Shown here: in pieces, positions 27,000 through 34,948 of the stretch
Layout of the letters: the number at the start of each line of letters is the position of its first letter
How positions within the stretch are numbered: position 1 is the stretch's first letter
Assembly (NCBI RefSeq): GCF_017744095.1
Contig: NZ_JAGHQX010000002.1
Span: 62,001 to 126,000 of the forward strand
DNA length: 64,000 bases
Direction of reading: 5' to 3'
From: Shimia sp. R10_1
Lineage (GTDB): Bacteria; Pseudomonadota; Alphaproteobacteria; Rhodobacterales; Rhodobacteraceae
Translations under genes and position numbers: made by a program
The notes under the pieces: generated by a model
Told to the model about the DNA's origin: nothing
Databases searched by the model: none
What the model saw: only the letters and a program-made list of their open reading frames with translations

Positions 27000-28021
27000 A
27001 ACTGAGCGCGCGCGAGGCCAATCGGTATTTTGGCAACCCGGAGCAGGATCGCACCGGGATGCTGATTTTTGGACCCGATGCCATGCGCGTGGCCTTGAAA
27101 CGTCAGGAATTGATCGCCGCCCTCATTGGCCCGCAGGGCGAAGAGGAAATGCGCCTGACCCGCATTCCCGGCGCAGAGCTGCGCAAGGACAAGGCGCGGC
27201 TGAATGATGCCATCAAGGAAGTGAGCTTCTTTCCCGGCCCACGCGTGGCCTTTGTGGAAGAGGCCACCGATGCCACAGCGCCGGCGATTCTGTCTGCATT
27301 GGAAGACTGGGCGCCGGGCGATGCACAGATTGTGGTGACCGCCGGACAGCTCAAGGCGAGCTCCAAAATCCGCAAAGCGTTTGAAGGGCACAACAATGCC
27401 TATGCGGTGGGAATCTATAATGATCCGCCGAGCCGCGAGGAGATTGAAGCCGATCTGAAGGCCGCCGGGCTGCGCGACATTCAGGGCGCGGCGATGACCG
27501 ATCTGGCCAACCTCGCCAAAGAGCTGGATCCGGGCGATTTTCGCCAGACCTGTGAAAAGCTCGCGCTTTATAAATTCAAAGATGACACCCCGGTCACCTC
27601 AGAAGACGTGATGGCCTGCGCGCCTGTTTCGACTGAGGCGGCGCTCGATGATGTGCTCAACATCGTGGCAGAGGGGCGCGCACAAGAGCTGGGCCCAGTG
27701 TTGCGTAAGCTAGAGGCGCAGGGGGTGAACCCTGTTTTTCTAATCATCTCCGCAACCCGGCATTTTCGCGCGCTTTACAGCGCGGCGGCGGACCCCGGCG
27801 GCGCCTCTGCCGGAATCGCCCGCATGCGCCCACCGATCTTTGGCCCCCGCCGCGACCGCATGGTGCGTCAGGCCTCTGGCTGGGGGGCGGCAAAACTCGA
27901 GCAGGCTTTGACAGGGTTGACGGACACCGACCTGCAACTGCGCTCTGCCGGGCAGCGAGCGCCGGAGATGGCGCTGGTGGAGCGGCTGTTTTTGCGCCTC
28001 GCGATGTTGGCGCGGCGCTGA
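26996..28021 (+). CDS. holA: DNA polymerase III subunit delta
   Basis: A 341-aa clamp-loader subunit. It shows HolA features: an N-terminal region with LIFGPDAMRVALKRQELIAAL (degenerate P-loop area), DAQIVVTAGQLKASSKIRKAFE, EVAADLK-like helices and DDVLNIVAEGRAQELGPVLRKL, followed by a collar domain with MVRQASGWGAAKLEQALTGL. Delta opens the beta clamp. The ATG overlaps the lptE stop by 4 bases, the conserved alphaproteobacterial order. Confidence 0.92.
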   Translation: MKLSAREANRYFGNPEQDRTGMLIFGPDAMRVALKRQELIAALIGPQGEEEMRLTRIPGAELRKDKARLNDAIKEVSFFPGPRVAFVEEATDATAPAILSALEDWAPGDAQIVVTAGQLKASSKIRKAFEGHNNAYAVGIYNDPPSREEIEADLKAAGLRDIQGAAMTDLANLAKELDPGDFRQTCEKLALYKFKDDTPVTSEDVMACAPVSTEAALDDVLNIVAEGRAQELGPVLRKLEAQGVNPVFLIISATRHFRALYSAAADPGGASAGIARMRPPIFGPRRDRMVRQASGWGAAKLEQALTGLTDTDLQLRSAGQRAPEMALVERLFLRLAMLARR

Positions 28022-28111
28022 CGGGCGCGACGGCGCGTCAATTTGGCCAAGCGGCGCTTGATTGCCTGCGCTCAGGCGTGCAGCCTTCTGTTATGGAGAG
28101 GGAGTGCAGCC

Positions 28112-28702
28112 ATGTATGACGTGATCGGAAGCCCCACAAGCCGCGCGATTCGCGTGCTTTGGATGCTGGAAGAACTGGGCCAGCCCTACAGATTGCAGCC
28201 AGAGCAGCCGCAAAGTGAGATCGTGCGTCAGCACAATCCGACAGGCAAAGTGCCGATCCTGATTGAGGGCGATCACAAGATCACCGACAGCACAGCGATT
28301 CTGACTTATCTGGCCGACAAACACGGGGCGTTGACCGCTCCGACAGGCACCATTGCGCGGGCGCAGCAAGACAGCGTGACGCAACAAATTCTGGATGAAG
28401 TGGAGGCCGCTCTTTGGACGGCGAGCCGACACAGTTTTATCCTGCCCAAAGAACGCCGAGTGCCGGGAATCAAAGACACGCTGAACTGGGAATACAACCG
28501 CGGCATTCACAATGTGATGGCGCGGCGCAAAGGCCCTTACCTGATGGGCGACGACTTCACGATTCCCGATATTGTGCTGACCCATTGCGCGACATGGGCC
28601 AAGTTTGCAGGGTTTGACACCGAAAACACAGATTTGGTGCCCTACATCAAACACACACGGGCGAGAGAGGCGTTTCGGCGGCTGGTGCCAAAGAAAGGCT
28701 GA
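28112..28702 (+). CDS. Glutathione S-transferase family protein
   Basis: A 196-aa thioredoxin-fold/helical transferase. The N-terminal domain has SPTSRAIRVLWMLEELG, NPTGKVPILIEGDH (cis-Pro) and the glutathione-gamma-Glu motif ITDSTAILTYLADKHG. The C-terminal helical domain ends MGDDFTIPDIVLTHCATWA. The catalytic residue is probably the Ser/Thr at residues 7-9. The ATG at 28112 follows GGAGAGGGAG; the longer open frame upstream is not conserved-looking. It sits alone between holA and a convergent flavoprotein gene. Substrate unknown. Confidence 0.88.
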   Translation: MYDVIGSPTSRAIRVLWMLEELGQPYRLQPEQPQSEIVRQHNPTGKVPILIEGDHKITDSTAILTYLADKHGALTAPTGTIARAQQDSVTQQILDEVEAALWTASRHSFILPKERRVPGIKDTLNWEYNRGIHNVMARRKGPYLMGDDFTIPDIVLTHCATWAKFAGFDTENTDLVPYIKHTRAREAFRRLVPKKG

Positions 28703-28712
28703 GGGGCCAAAC

Positions 28713-29867
28713 TCAGTGCGCAGAAAGCCAGCGCGCGGCGCCCTGCCCGGCCCAACGGCCTGTGGCCAGACAGGCGGTGAGCAGATAGCCCCCTGTGGGG
28801 GCCTCCCAATCCAGCATTTCACCAGCGGCGAACACACCGGGCTGGGATTTTAACATCAGCTCAGGCAAGAGACCGGCAAATGTCAGCCCGCCTGCGGTGC
28901 TGATCGCCTCATCCATGGGGCGTGGGCCGGAATGAGTTACTGGCAAGGCCTTGAGCAGCGGTGCGAGATCATCGGGCAAAGGCTGGCCAAACTCCATCAA
29001 CAGCGCCTGTTTTTCCGGGCTGAGTTTCAGGGACTTGCGCAGATGATTGGCGCGGCTTGCCTTGCCGCGTGGTTTGGCAAGGCGGCTGCGGATCTCCTCC
29101 ACGGAAAGATCCGGCAATAGATCTAGCGTCAGAGCTGCACCCTCACGCAGGGCGCGGGAGATGGCGTAGATGCCGCCGCCTTCAAGGCCGCGTGCAGAAA
29201 TCACAAACTCCGCGCGAATCCTCTGATCACCGGCGCAGAGGGTCACATTTTTGACGGGCGTGCCGAAATGGCGGGCCATATGGGCGGACCACGCCACCAC
29301 AAATCCCATATTGGCTGGCTGAAACGGCGCTTTGGGGGCATCGAGCCAGTTGGCCCATGCGCCATCCGCCCCAAGCCGCGCCCAGCTTGCGCCGCCACAG
29401 GCCAGCACACAGACGCGTGGTTTCAAAATCTGGCGGCCCTCAGGCGTATCAAACTCATAAGCCCCGCCTGTCCAACGCCAGCGCGTGCGAATCTCCACGT
29501 CTTGCGCGGCAAGGCGGCTGAGCCAATTGCGCAGGAGCGGCGAGGCTTTCATGATTTTGGGAAACACACGACCAGAGGAGCCGGTGAACATTTCCTGCCC
29601 CAAGGACTCAGCCCAAGCGATCGCTTCCTGTGGACCAAATTCCGCAAGCATTGGGCGCAGATGCGGGGCGGCTTCCGCAAAGTGCGCCAGAAAAGGCGCG
29701 AAGGCTTCGTTCTTGGTGAGGTTGAGGCCGGATTTCCCCGCCATCAGAAACTTGCGCGCCACAGAGGGTTTGGCCTCACAGACAACAACCTTATGCCCTT
29801 CTGCTGAGAGCACATCGGCGGCCATCAGCCCGGCCGGGCCCGCGCCTATGACCAAGGCATCCATCAT
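28713..29867 (-). CDS. HI0933/TIGR03862-family flavoprotein
   Basis: A 385-aa FAD oxidoreductase of the HI0933-like family. The Rossmann motif VIGAGPAGLMAADVLS is at the N-terminus, followed by KFLMAGKSGLNLTKNE, which is diagnostic of this family. The C-terminal FAD segment is TAGGLTFAGLLPELMLKSQP then GVFAAGEMLDWEAPTGGY. No substrate is known for the family. I start it at the ATG at 29867, just before the Rossmann motif; the frame is open 79 codons upstream but would cover the divergent HNH gene. Ribosome site weak. Convergent with the GST gene. Confidence 0.85.
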   Translation of the reverse strand: MMDALVIGAGPAGLMAADVLSAEGHKVVVCEAKPSVARKFLMAGKSGLNLTKNEAFAPFLAHFAEAAPHLRPMLAEFGPQEAIAWAESLGQEMFTGSSGRVFPKIMKASPLLRNWLSRLAAQDVEIRTRWRWTGGAYEFDTPEGRQILKPRVCVLACGGASWARLGADGAWANWLDAPKAPFQPANMGFVVAWSAHMARHFGTPVKNVTLCAGDQRIRAEFVISARGLEGGGIYAISRALREGAALTLDLLPDLSVEEIRSRLAKPRGKASRANHLRKSLKLSPEKQALLMEFGQPLPDDLAPLLKALPVTHSGPRPMDEAISTAGGLTFAGLLPELMLKSQPGVFAAGEMLDWEAPTGGYLLTACLATGRWAGQGAARWLSAH

Positions 29868-29910
29868 AGGGCCAAACAGTGGTTGAAGAAGAAAGCGCGC
29901 GACATCATCT

Positions 29911-30303
29911 TTGCTCGAAGCAGGGAAACTTGGGATATGCTCTTGCCTGCCTTCACCTTGCAACTCAATCAAAAAGCGCGTGTTTGTGACCGTGGCCATC
30001 TCAGAAAGCCAGCCTGACCCGATCTGCCCCCTATGTGGCCGCCCGATCCCCAAGGAGGCGCGGCAAAGCAAACACCACCTGATTCCCCGGCTGCGCGGCG
30101 GCAAAGGTGGGGCGACTGTGCTGCTGCATCAGATCTGTCACAATGAGATTCACGCCACGCTTACGGAAACAGAGCTGGCGCAGGCGTTTCACACAATTGA
30201 GGCGCTGCAAGGCCACCCCCGACTGGCAAAGTTCATCCGTTGGGTGGCCAAACGCCCGCCGGGATTTCATTCCAAAACACCGGGCGGGCGCAGAAAGCGT
30301 TAG
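29911..30303 (+). CDS. Small stand-alone HNH nuclease-domain protein
   Basis: An HNH-type zinc-finger nuclease domain with cysteine pairs CPLCG and the catalytic core KHHLIPRLRGGKGG...LHQICHNEIHATLTE, followed by a basic tail (GFHSKTPGGRRKR). The coordinates use the first ATG (130 aa), but the first 25-30 residues look unrelated to the domain and a GTG near 29986-29992 is the more natural start, giving a protein of about 103-105 aa. No phage or restriction genes are near, so this is a chromosomal orphan nuclease of unknown target. It ends convergently with hisD, overlapping it by 4 bases. Confidence 0.75.
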   Translation: MLEAGKLGICSCLPSPCNSIKKRVFVTVAISESQPDPICPLCGRPIPKEARQSKHHLIPRLRGGKGGATVLLHQICHNEIHATLTETELAQAFHTIEALQGHPRLAKFIRWVAKRPPGFHSKTPGGRRKR

Positions 30304-31607
30304 CTGCCCTCGTTGAGCGCATCAAGGCGCGCGCGCACGCTAAGGCCGTGAGCCTCAAGGCTTTCGGATATCGCCAGCGTTTCGGCGGCCGGGCCAATCG
30401 CCTTCAGCGCCGCCGGAGTCATTTTAGACAGCGTCGTGCGCTTGATGAAATCCATCACCGACAGGCCAGAGCTGAACCGGGCGGAGCGCGCCGTGGGCAG
30501 CACGTGGTTGGGGCCGCCGACATAGTCGCCAATCGCCTCTGGCGTATACTGACCCAGGAAAATCGCCCCCGCGTGGGTGATATCCTCTGCGAGCGCATCC
30601 GGGTCGGCGACACAAAGCTCCAGGTGCTCTGGCGCGATGCGGTTGGAGAGTGCGGCGGCGGTTGCGAGATCCGGCACGGTCACCACGGCGCCAAAATCGC
30701 GCCAGCTCGCCCCGGCGATTTCACGCCGCTCAAGGGTTTCGAGCCGTTTGTCCACCGCTGCGGCCACGGCGGCGCCAAAATCGGCATCATCGGTGATCAG
30801 GATGGACTGCGCGCTTTCGTCGTGTTCGGCCTGGCTCAGCAGATCAAGCGCGATCCAGTCAGGGTTGTTGTCTTTGTCCGCAATCACGAGGATTTCGCTG
30901 GGCCCGGCGATCATGTCGATGCCGACCTTGCCAAACACCCGACGTTTGGCAGCCGCCACAAAAGCGTTGCCCGGCCCGGTGATTTTATCGACCGGCGCGA
31001 TGGTATCGGTGCCATAGGCCAGCGCAGCCACGGCCTGCGCCCCGCCGATGCGGTATATTTCATCCACGCCTGCGAGTTTCGCCGCCAAAAGCACCAGCGG
31101 ATTGGCCACACCGTCCGGGGTGGGCACCACAATGGCGAGGCGTTCCACGCCTGCGACCTTGGCCGGGATCGCGTTCATCAGCACAGAAGACGGGTAGCTC
31201 GCGAGACCACCGGGCACATAGAGCCCTGCGGCAGAGACGGGCGTCCAGCGCCAGCCAAGCGTTGCGCCGCTTTCGTCAGTCCAGCTGGCATCCTCTGGCA
31301 TCTGGCGGGCGTGGTAGGCGCGGATGCGCTCGGCTGCGAGTTCCAGCGCGGCGCGGTCTGTGTCATTCACCTGCGCACAATAGTCTTCGATTTCGGCCTC
31401 AGAGAAACGCAGGGTTTCTGGGGTCAACTCCAGACGGTCAAACTTCGCCGTCAGCTCGATCACTGCCGCATCGCCACGATGGCGCACGTCTGCGATGATG
31501 TCGGCCACCGCCGCATCCACATCCGGGCTGTCTTCGCGTTTGGCGCTCAGTAGCGCCGCAAAGCGGGTTTCGAAATCTGCATCAGAGCTGTTTAGAAACT
31601 GCGGCAT
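30300..31607 (-). CDS. hisD: Histidinol dehydrogenase
   Basis: A 435-aa enzyme of normal length catalysing the last two oxidations of histidine synthesis, L-histidinol to L-histidine with NAD. Landmarks: AGLYVPGGLASYPSSVLMNA, ITGPGNAFVAAAKRRVFG, AGPSEILVIADKDNNP, and the catalytic Glu-His in RIAPEHLELCV; the end has LPTARSARFSSGLSVMDF. An AAAGGAGAG ribosome site precedes the ATG. It lies 73 bases beyond the GNAT gene and is the last gene of the murA operon. No other his genes are in the window. Confidence 0.95.
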   Translation of the reverse strand: MPQFLNSSDADFETRFAALLSAKREDSPDVDAAVADIIADVRHRGDAAVIELTAKFDRLELTPETLRFSEAEIEDYCAQVNDTDRAALELAAERIRAYHARQMPEDASWTDESGATLGWRWTPVSAAGLYVPGGLASYPSSVLMNAIPAKVAGVERLAIVVPTPDGVANPLVLLAAKLAGVDEIYRIGGAQAVAALAYGTDTIAPVDKITGPGNAFVAAAKRRVFGKVGIDMIAGPSEILVIADKDNNPDWIALDLLSQAEHDESAQSILITDDADFGAAVAAAVDKRLETLERREIAGASWRDFGAVVTVPDLATAAALSNRIAPEHLELCVADPDALAEDITHAGAIFLGQYTPEAIGDYVGGPNHVLPTARSARFSSGLSVMDFIKRTTLSKMTPAALKAIGPAAETLAISESLEAHGLSVRARLDALNEGS

Positions 31608-31680
31608 GGGTCTCTCCTTTGCGCGAAGTCTTAACGGGGGGCGCAGGGGGTCTCAAGCCGTGAGCGACGTTGCGCGACGT

Positions 31681-32169
31681 TCAGTCCAGCGGTTTGAGCA
31701 TCAACACATCATCGCGCGGCACGCCGTTTACGATGACAGAGCGCGGACGCAGGCCAAATTGCGCAAAGCCCAGCGCCTCATAAAGCGCGCGCGCGCCGGT
31801 GTTGGTGGCATCGACACAAAGCTCTAGCTGCAAAAAGCCGCGTGTTTTGGCGGCGTCAATGACTGCTCTCATGAGGTCGCGACCCAACCCGCGTCGCCGG
31901 GCTGATGGGTGAATATAGAGCGGGCCAACATCTGCCATATGGCGCAACCGTTGTGGGCCACCCTGATGCATGGCGACAAAGCCGACCAGCGCCGTGCCTT
32001 CGAAGGCCCCAATCACCGCACCAGAGGCGAGTTTCGCAATCAAGCTGCTGTCAAGCGCGCCTGCGGCTTCTTCTGCGGTCAGCAGAAAGGCTTCTGGTTC
32101 GGTGGTCAGCCCGTGGATCCAGAGCGCTTTATAGGCTTCCAGATCCTCCGGCGTGAGGGGGCGGATCAT
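31681..32169 (-). CDS. GNAT-family N-acetyltransferase
   Basis: A 162-aa single GNAT domain. The acetyl-CoA pyrophosphate loop is visible as PSARRRGLGRDLMRAVIDAA (R/Q-x-x-G-x-G/A), preceded by the beta4 strand ADVGPLYIHP, and followed by ELCVDATNTGARALYEALGF. The acceptor substrate is not deducible. Its ATG overlaps the DUF2948 stop by 4 bases, so it is part of the murA-DUF2948-GNAT-hisD operon. Confidence 0.87.
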   Translation of the reverse strand: MIRPLTPEDLEAYKALWIHGLTTEPEAFLLTAEEAAGALDSSLIAKLASGAVIGAFEGTALVGFVAMHQGGPQRLRHMADVGPLYIHPSARRRGLGRDLMRAVIDAAKTRGFLQLELCVDATNTGARALYEALGFAQFGLRPRSVIVNGVPRDDVLMLKPLD

Positions 32170-32645
32170 TCCGGGTGGCTCGGCGTGGTTTTGGACACCG
32201 CCAGATAGGGGCGGGTCACATCCTTGAGCGTTGCCTCAAGGGCCTCGACCTTCAGACGAATCGCACCGTCCCCGGCAAGCGTAAGCGTCACCAGACCGTC
32301 GGCATCTTCGCCTGCCTCAAAACCGACGGAGAGCAACGAGAGAATCGTCTCCTCATCGCTGCGTGTCACGCCTTGAGAGGCCACAGAGAGCACGTTTTCA
32401 AACAGCAACACAGATTGCACCCGCTCAACCGTGCGGCCGCGCGCCTCGGCAGAGGTCTGATCTTCCCAGCGGAAACGGTTCAGAAGAATGGCAAACCGGC
32501 GCTCTTTGGGCAGCCACTGCATTTCCGTGGCCGGAAACACCGCATCCTGCGCCAATGTGGAGAGGACCTGAAGGTCTTCCCCATCCAGCGCCCCAAGGTT
32601 CAGCGGGCGATCGCCGCCATCTTCAAACCGCGCGTCCTGTGTCAC
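32166..32645 (-). CDS. DUF2948-family protein
   Basis: A 159-aa cytosolic protein of DUF2948, with the family's opening [20 protein letters not shown] and [24 protein letters not shown] stretch. There are no transmembrane or catalytic motifs, and function is unknown. It begins with GTG and overlaps the murA stop by 4 bases (GTGA), and in turn overlaps the GNAT gene. The persistent linkage to murA in alphaproteobacteria (from memory) hints at a link to envelope synthesis or simply to a conserved operon. Confidence 0.87.
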   Translation of the reverse strand: MTQDARFEDGGDRPLNLGALDGEDLQVLSTLAQDAVFPATEMQWLPKERRFAILLNRFRWEDQTSAEARGRTVERVQSVLLFENVLSVASQGVTRSDEETILSLLSVGFEAGEDADGLVTLTLAGDGAIRLKVEALEATLKDVTRPYLAVSKTTPSHPE

Positions 32646-33907
32646 TCACTTACCCTTTCGATATGGGCCCCAACATTGCCGAGCTTTTCCTCGACCCGTT
32701 CATAGCCGCGATCCAGATGGTACACACGGCTGACCACGGTTTCCCCTTCGGCCGCGAGACCTGCGAGAATCAGCGAAACAGAGGCGCGCAGATCGGTGGC
32801 CATCACTGGCGCGCCTTTCAGACGCTCAACACCGTGCACTGTCGCAGTGCCGCCGTGTACCTCGATATTGGCGCCCATGCGGATCAGCTCCGGGGCGTGC
32901 ATGAAGCGATTCTCAAAAATCTTTTCTTCGAGCACCGATGTGCCCTCGGCGGTACACATCATTGCCATAAACTGCGCCTGAAGGTCGGTTGGGAAACCGG
33001 GGAACGGCTCTGTTGTCACATCCACGGCTTTCACACGGCCGTTTTTACGCGCCACTTTCAGGCCCTTTTCGGTCTCTTCCACATCGATGCCCGCCTCATG
33101 GAGTTTCGCCACAAAGCTTTCCACCAGATCCAGACGTCCGCCCAGCAGCTCAACCTCGCCACCACAGAAAGCCGGGGCCAGCATGAAGGTGCCAAGTTCA
33201 ATACGGTCTGTCACCACAGGGTGAGTCGCGCCATGCAGACGGTCGACACCCTGAACGGTGATCTCGGAGGTGCCATCACCGTCAATCTGCGCGCCCATGG
33301 CGCGCAGGCAGGTGGCCAGATCCACAATCTCGGGCTCGCGTGCGGCGTTTTTGATCACTGTGGTGCCTTTGGCCAATGTTGCGGCCATCAGGATGTTTTC
33401 GGTTGCGCCCACAGAGGCGAAAGACAGCTCAATCACCGCGCCTTTCAGACCTTTTGGTGCGCTGGCATGCAGATAACCGTCTTTCAGCTCAATCTCGGCG
33501 CCCAGTTTTTCAAGGCCGAAGATATGCAGATCCATCGGACGCGCGCCAATTGCGCAGCCCCCCGGCAGCGACACAACCGCATGTCCAAGACGTGCGAGCA
33601 TGGGCCCCAACACGAGGTTGGAGGCGCGCATTTTACGCACGATGTCATAGTCGGCCACATGGTTGTTGATGTCATGGCTGGACATGGCCAGCACTTTGCC
33701 ATCCTGCAGGCTGGTCACTTCAGCCCCCAGAGAGCCCAGCAGCTGGCTCATGGTTTTGATGTCACTCAGGCGGGGCGCATTCGTCAACGTGAGCGGCTCT
33801 TCGCTCAACAGCGTGGCCGGCATCAGAGTCAGGCAGGCATTTTTGGCCCCGGCAATCGGGATCTGCCCATTCAGCGGCCCGTTACCGCGCACAATTATCG
33901 AATCCAT
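32642..33907 (-). CDS. murA: UDP-N-acetylglucosamine 1-carboxyvinyltransferase
   Basis: A 421-aa enzyme for the first committed step of peptidoglycan synthesis, transferring enolpyruvate from PEP to UDP-GlcNAc. Lys22-Asn23 of the active site are in ISGAKN-like [11 protein letters not shown]. The catalytic cysteine is Cys118 in [15 protein letters not shown], so the enzyme should be fosfomycin-sensitive. [20 protein letters not shown] then NRFMHAPEL is typical. It starts 5 bases after a 58-aa basic protein gene and overlaps DUF2948 by 4 bases. Confidence 0.96.
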   Translation of the reverse strand: MDSIIVRGNGPLNGQIPIAGAKNACLTLMPATLLSEEPLTLTNAPRLSDIKTMSQLLGSLGAEVTSLQDGKVLAMSSHDINNHVADYDIVRKMRASNLVLGPMLARLGHAVVSLPGGCAIGARPMDLHIFGLEKLGAEIELKDGYLHASAPKGLKGAVIELSFASVGATENILMAATLAKGTTVIKNAAREPEIVDLATCLRAMGAQIDGDGTSEITVQGVDRLHGATHPVVTDRIELGTFMLAPAFCGGEVELLGGRLDLVESFVAKLHEAGIDVEETEKGLKVARKNGRVKAVDVTTEPFPGFPTDLQAQFMAMMCTAEGTSVLEEKIFENRFMHAPELIRMGANIEVHGGTATVHGVERLKGAPVMATDLRASVSLILAGLAAEGETVVSRVYHLDRGYERVEEKLGNVGAHIERVSE

Positions 33908-33912
33908 TTTGT

Positions 33913-34089
33913 TTAATCCTGCTCTTTGCTCTGTGTGGCCTCAATATCCTCGGACGCCTCCGTAGAAGCAGCGCGCGCACGCGCCTGCGCCTTACGGCGC
34001 CCCATGTTGGCTTTCAATGCGGCCTTCAAACGGTCATCCCGGTTTGAGGCTTTTTTGGCTTTATTTATAGGGGTCGATTTGCGTTCCAT
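33913..34089 (-). CDS. Small basic protein co-transcribed with murA
   Basis: A 58-aa open frame from an ATG at 34089 to TAA at 33913-33915. It is highly charged: a basic first part ([20 protein letters not shown], then [20 protein letters not shown]) and an acidic tail ending SKEQD. It has no membrane segment and is predicted helical. A purine-rich AAGAAAG lies upstream of the ATG, and only 5 bases separate its stop from the murA start, so translational coupling is likely. I recall similar short proteins before murA in related bacteria. Function is unknown; RNA or ribosome binding would suit the composition. Confidence 0.7.
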   Translation of the reverse strand: MERKSTPINKAKKASNRDDRLKAALKANMGRRKAQARARAASTEASEDIEATQSKEQD

Positions 34090-34176
34090 GAACTTTCTTT
34101 ACATGAGGTGCAAAAAAGCGTCCAGATAGGCCTTGCGCCCGTCAGAGTTTGGGCCTAAAAGCCGCGCCACGGTAAC

Positions 34177-34251
34177 GCTGCTGTAGCTCAGTGGTAGAGC
34201 GCACCCTTGGTAAGGGTGAGGTCGGGAGTTCAATCCTCCCCAGCAGCACCA
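34177..34251 (+). tRNA. tRNA-Thr (GGT anticodon)
   Basis: Full cloverleaf: acceptor GCTGCTG pairs with CAGCAGC, D-stem GCTC/GAGC, anticodon stem CACCC/GGGTG around the loop TTGGTAA with anticodon GGT (34209-34211), T-arm GGGAG/CTCCC with TTCAATC loop, discriminator A, and an encoded CCA at 34249-34251. It reads ACC/ACU threonine codons. No integrase or partial duplicate of the 3' end was seen downstream, so there is no sign that it serves as an element insertion site. Confidence 0.97.
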
Positions 34252-34948
34252 CCGCCCTCCCGACATCTGATGATGCAAAGTCGCGCGCTGCGGAGGCAGC
34301 GCTCGCTGAAGCAGTGATTACTTATCCGGTTGTCATGTCAGAACGCGAGCTACCCCCACGAGAGAATCATCCGACTCATCAACGATGATTCGCCTCGATC
34401 GTCATCGATTGCGGCAAAATCCGCGCGCGCGCCCATCTTTGGTTCAATTCAAGAAACAGAGATCATGACAGCAGAAACCCTGATCCGGCAATCGCCACGG
34501 CCACGACCTTCAAAACTGAATTGGTTCCAACTCGGAAACACCAGAGCGCACCCAACGCGACACGCAATGCGCCGCCTTACAAAAAAGGCAGCAATAAGGC
34601 ACTTTTGCGCACACACCTCCCCTTTCGCGCGCCACAATTGCGCCCAAATTGCGAAACAATCAGTCGCAAGCCTCTGTTTTCAAACCGCCCTCTCCCGCCT
34701 TCGGGCACGCCACAATTCCGTCGCTTTTCGTCAAATTTGCGAAGTTTTTGTTTCTTAAGCGGCATGATTTACGCATATTTAACCTACGTCCGACTGGGGG
34801 ATGAGTTCGGCTAGGGGCAGCCAACGCACTAGGAAATGCATCTGATCGATGCCATTTGCGACCGCATTTGCTGCGGCGCAGAGCCGCTTTTTGCGGCCTG
34901 TGTCTCAGATGTGTCGCGCGGCAAAGCGATTGGCGGAAAGAGGGTACT
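34252..34948. other. Gene-poor 697-base stretch after tRNA-Thr
   Basis: Several short open frames occur, but none has a ribosome site, domain or family-like sequence. A degenerate duplication is visible: CGCCACAATT at 34630 and 34708, each followed by a gene-free AAATTGCGAA-type block (AAATTGCGAA at 34646, AAATTTGCGAA at 34733). The last 150 bases are AT-rich and should hold the promoter of the RTX/Hint gene. No known RNA was recognised. Confidence 0.5.

Noticed and set aside
32363-33916. A 517-codon plus-strand frame antisense to murA
   Set aside because: Shadow of murA; no recognisable domain and no ribosome site.
34177-34948. An integrated element at the tRNA-Thr gene
   Set aside because: No integrase, no repeated tRNA 3' end and no mobile-element genes follow; the region is merely gene-poor.
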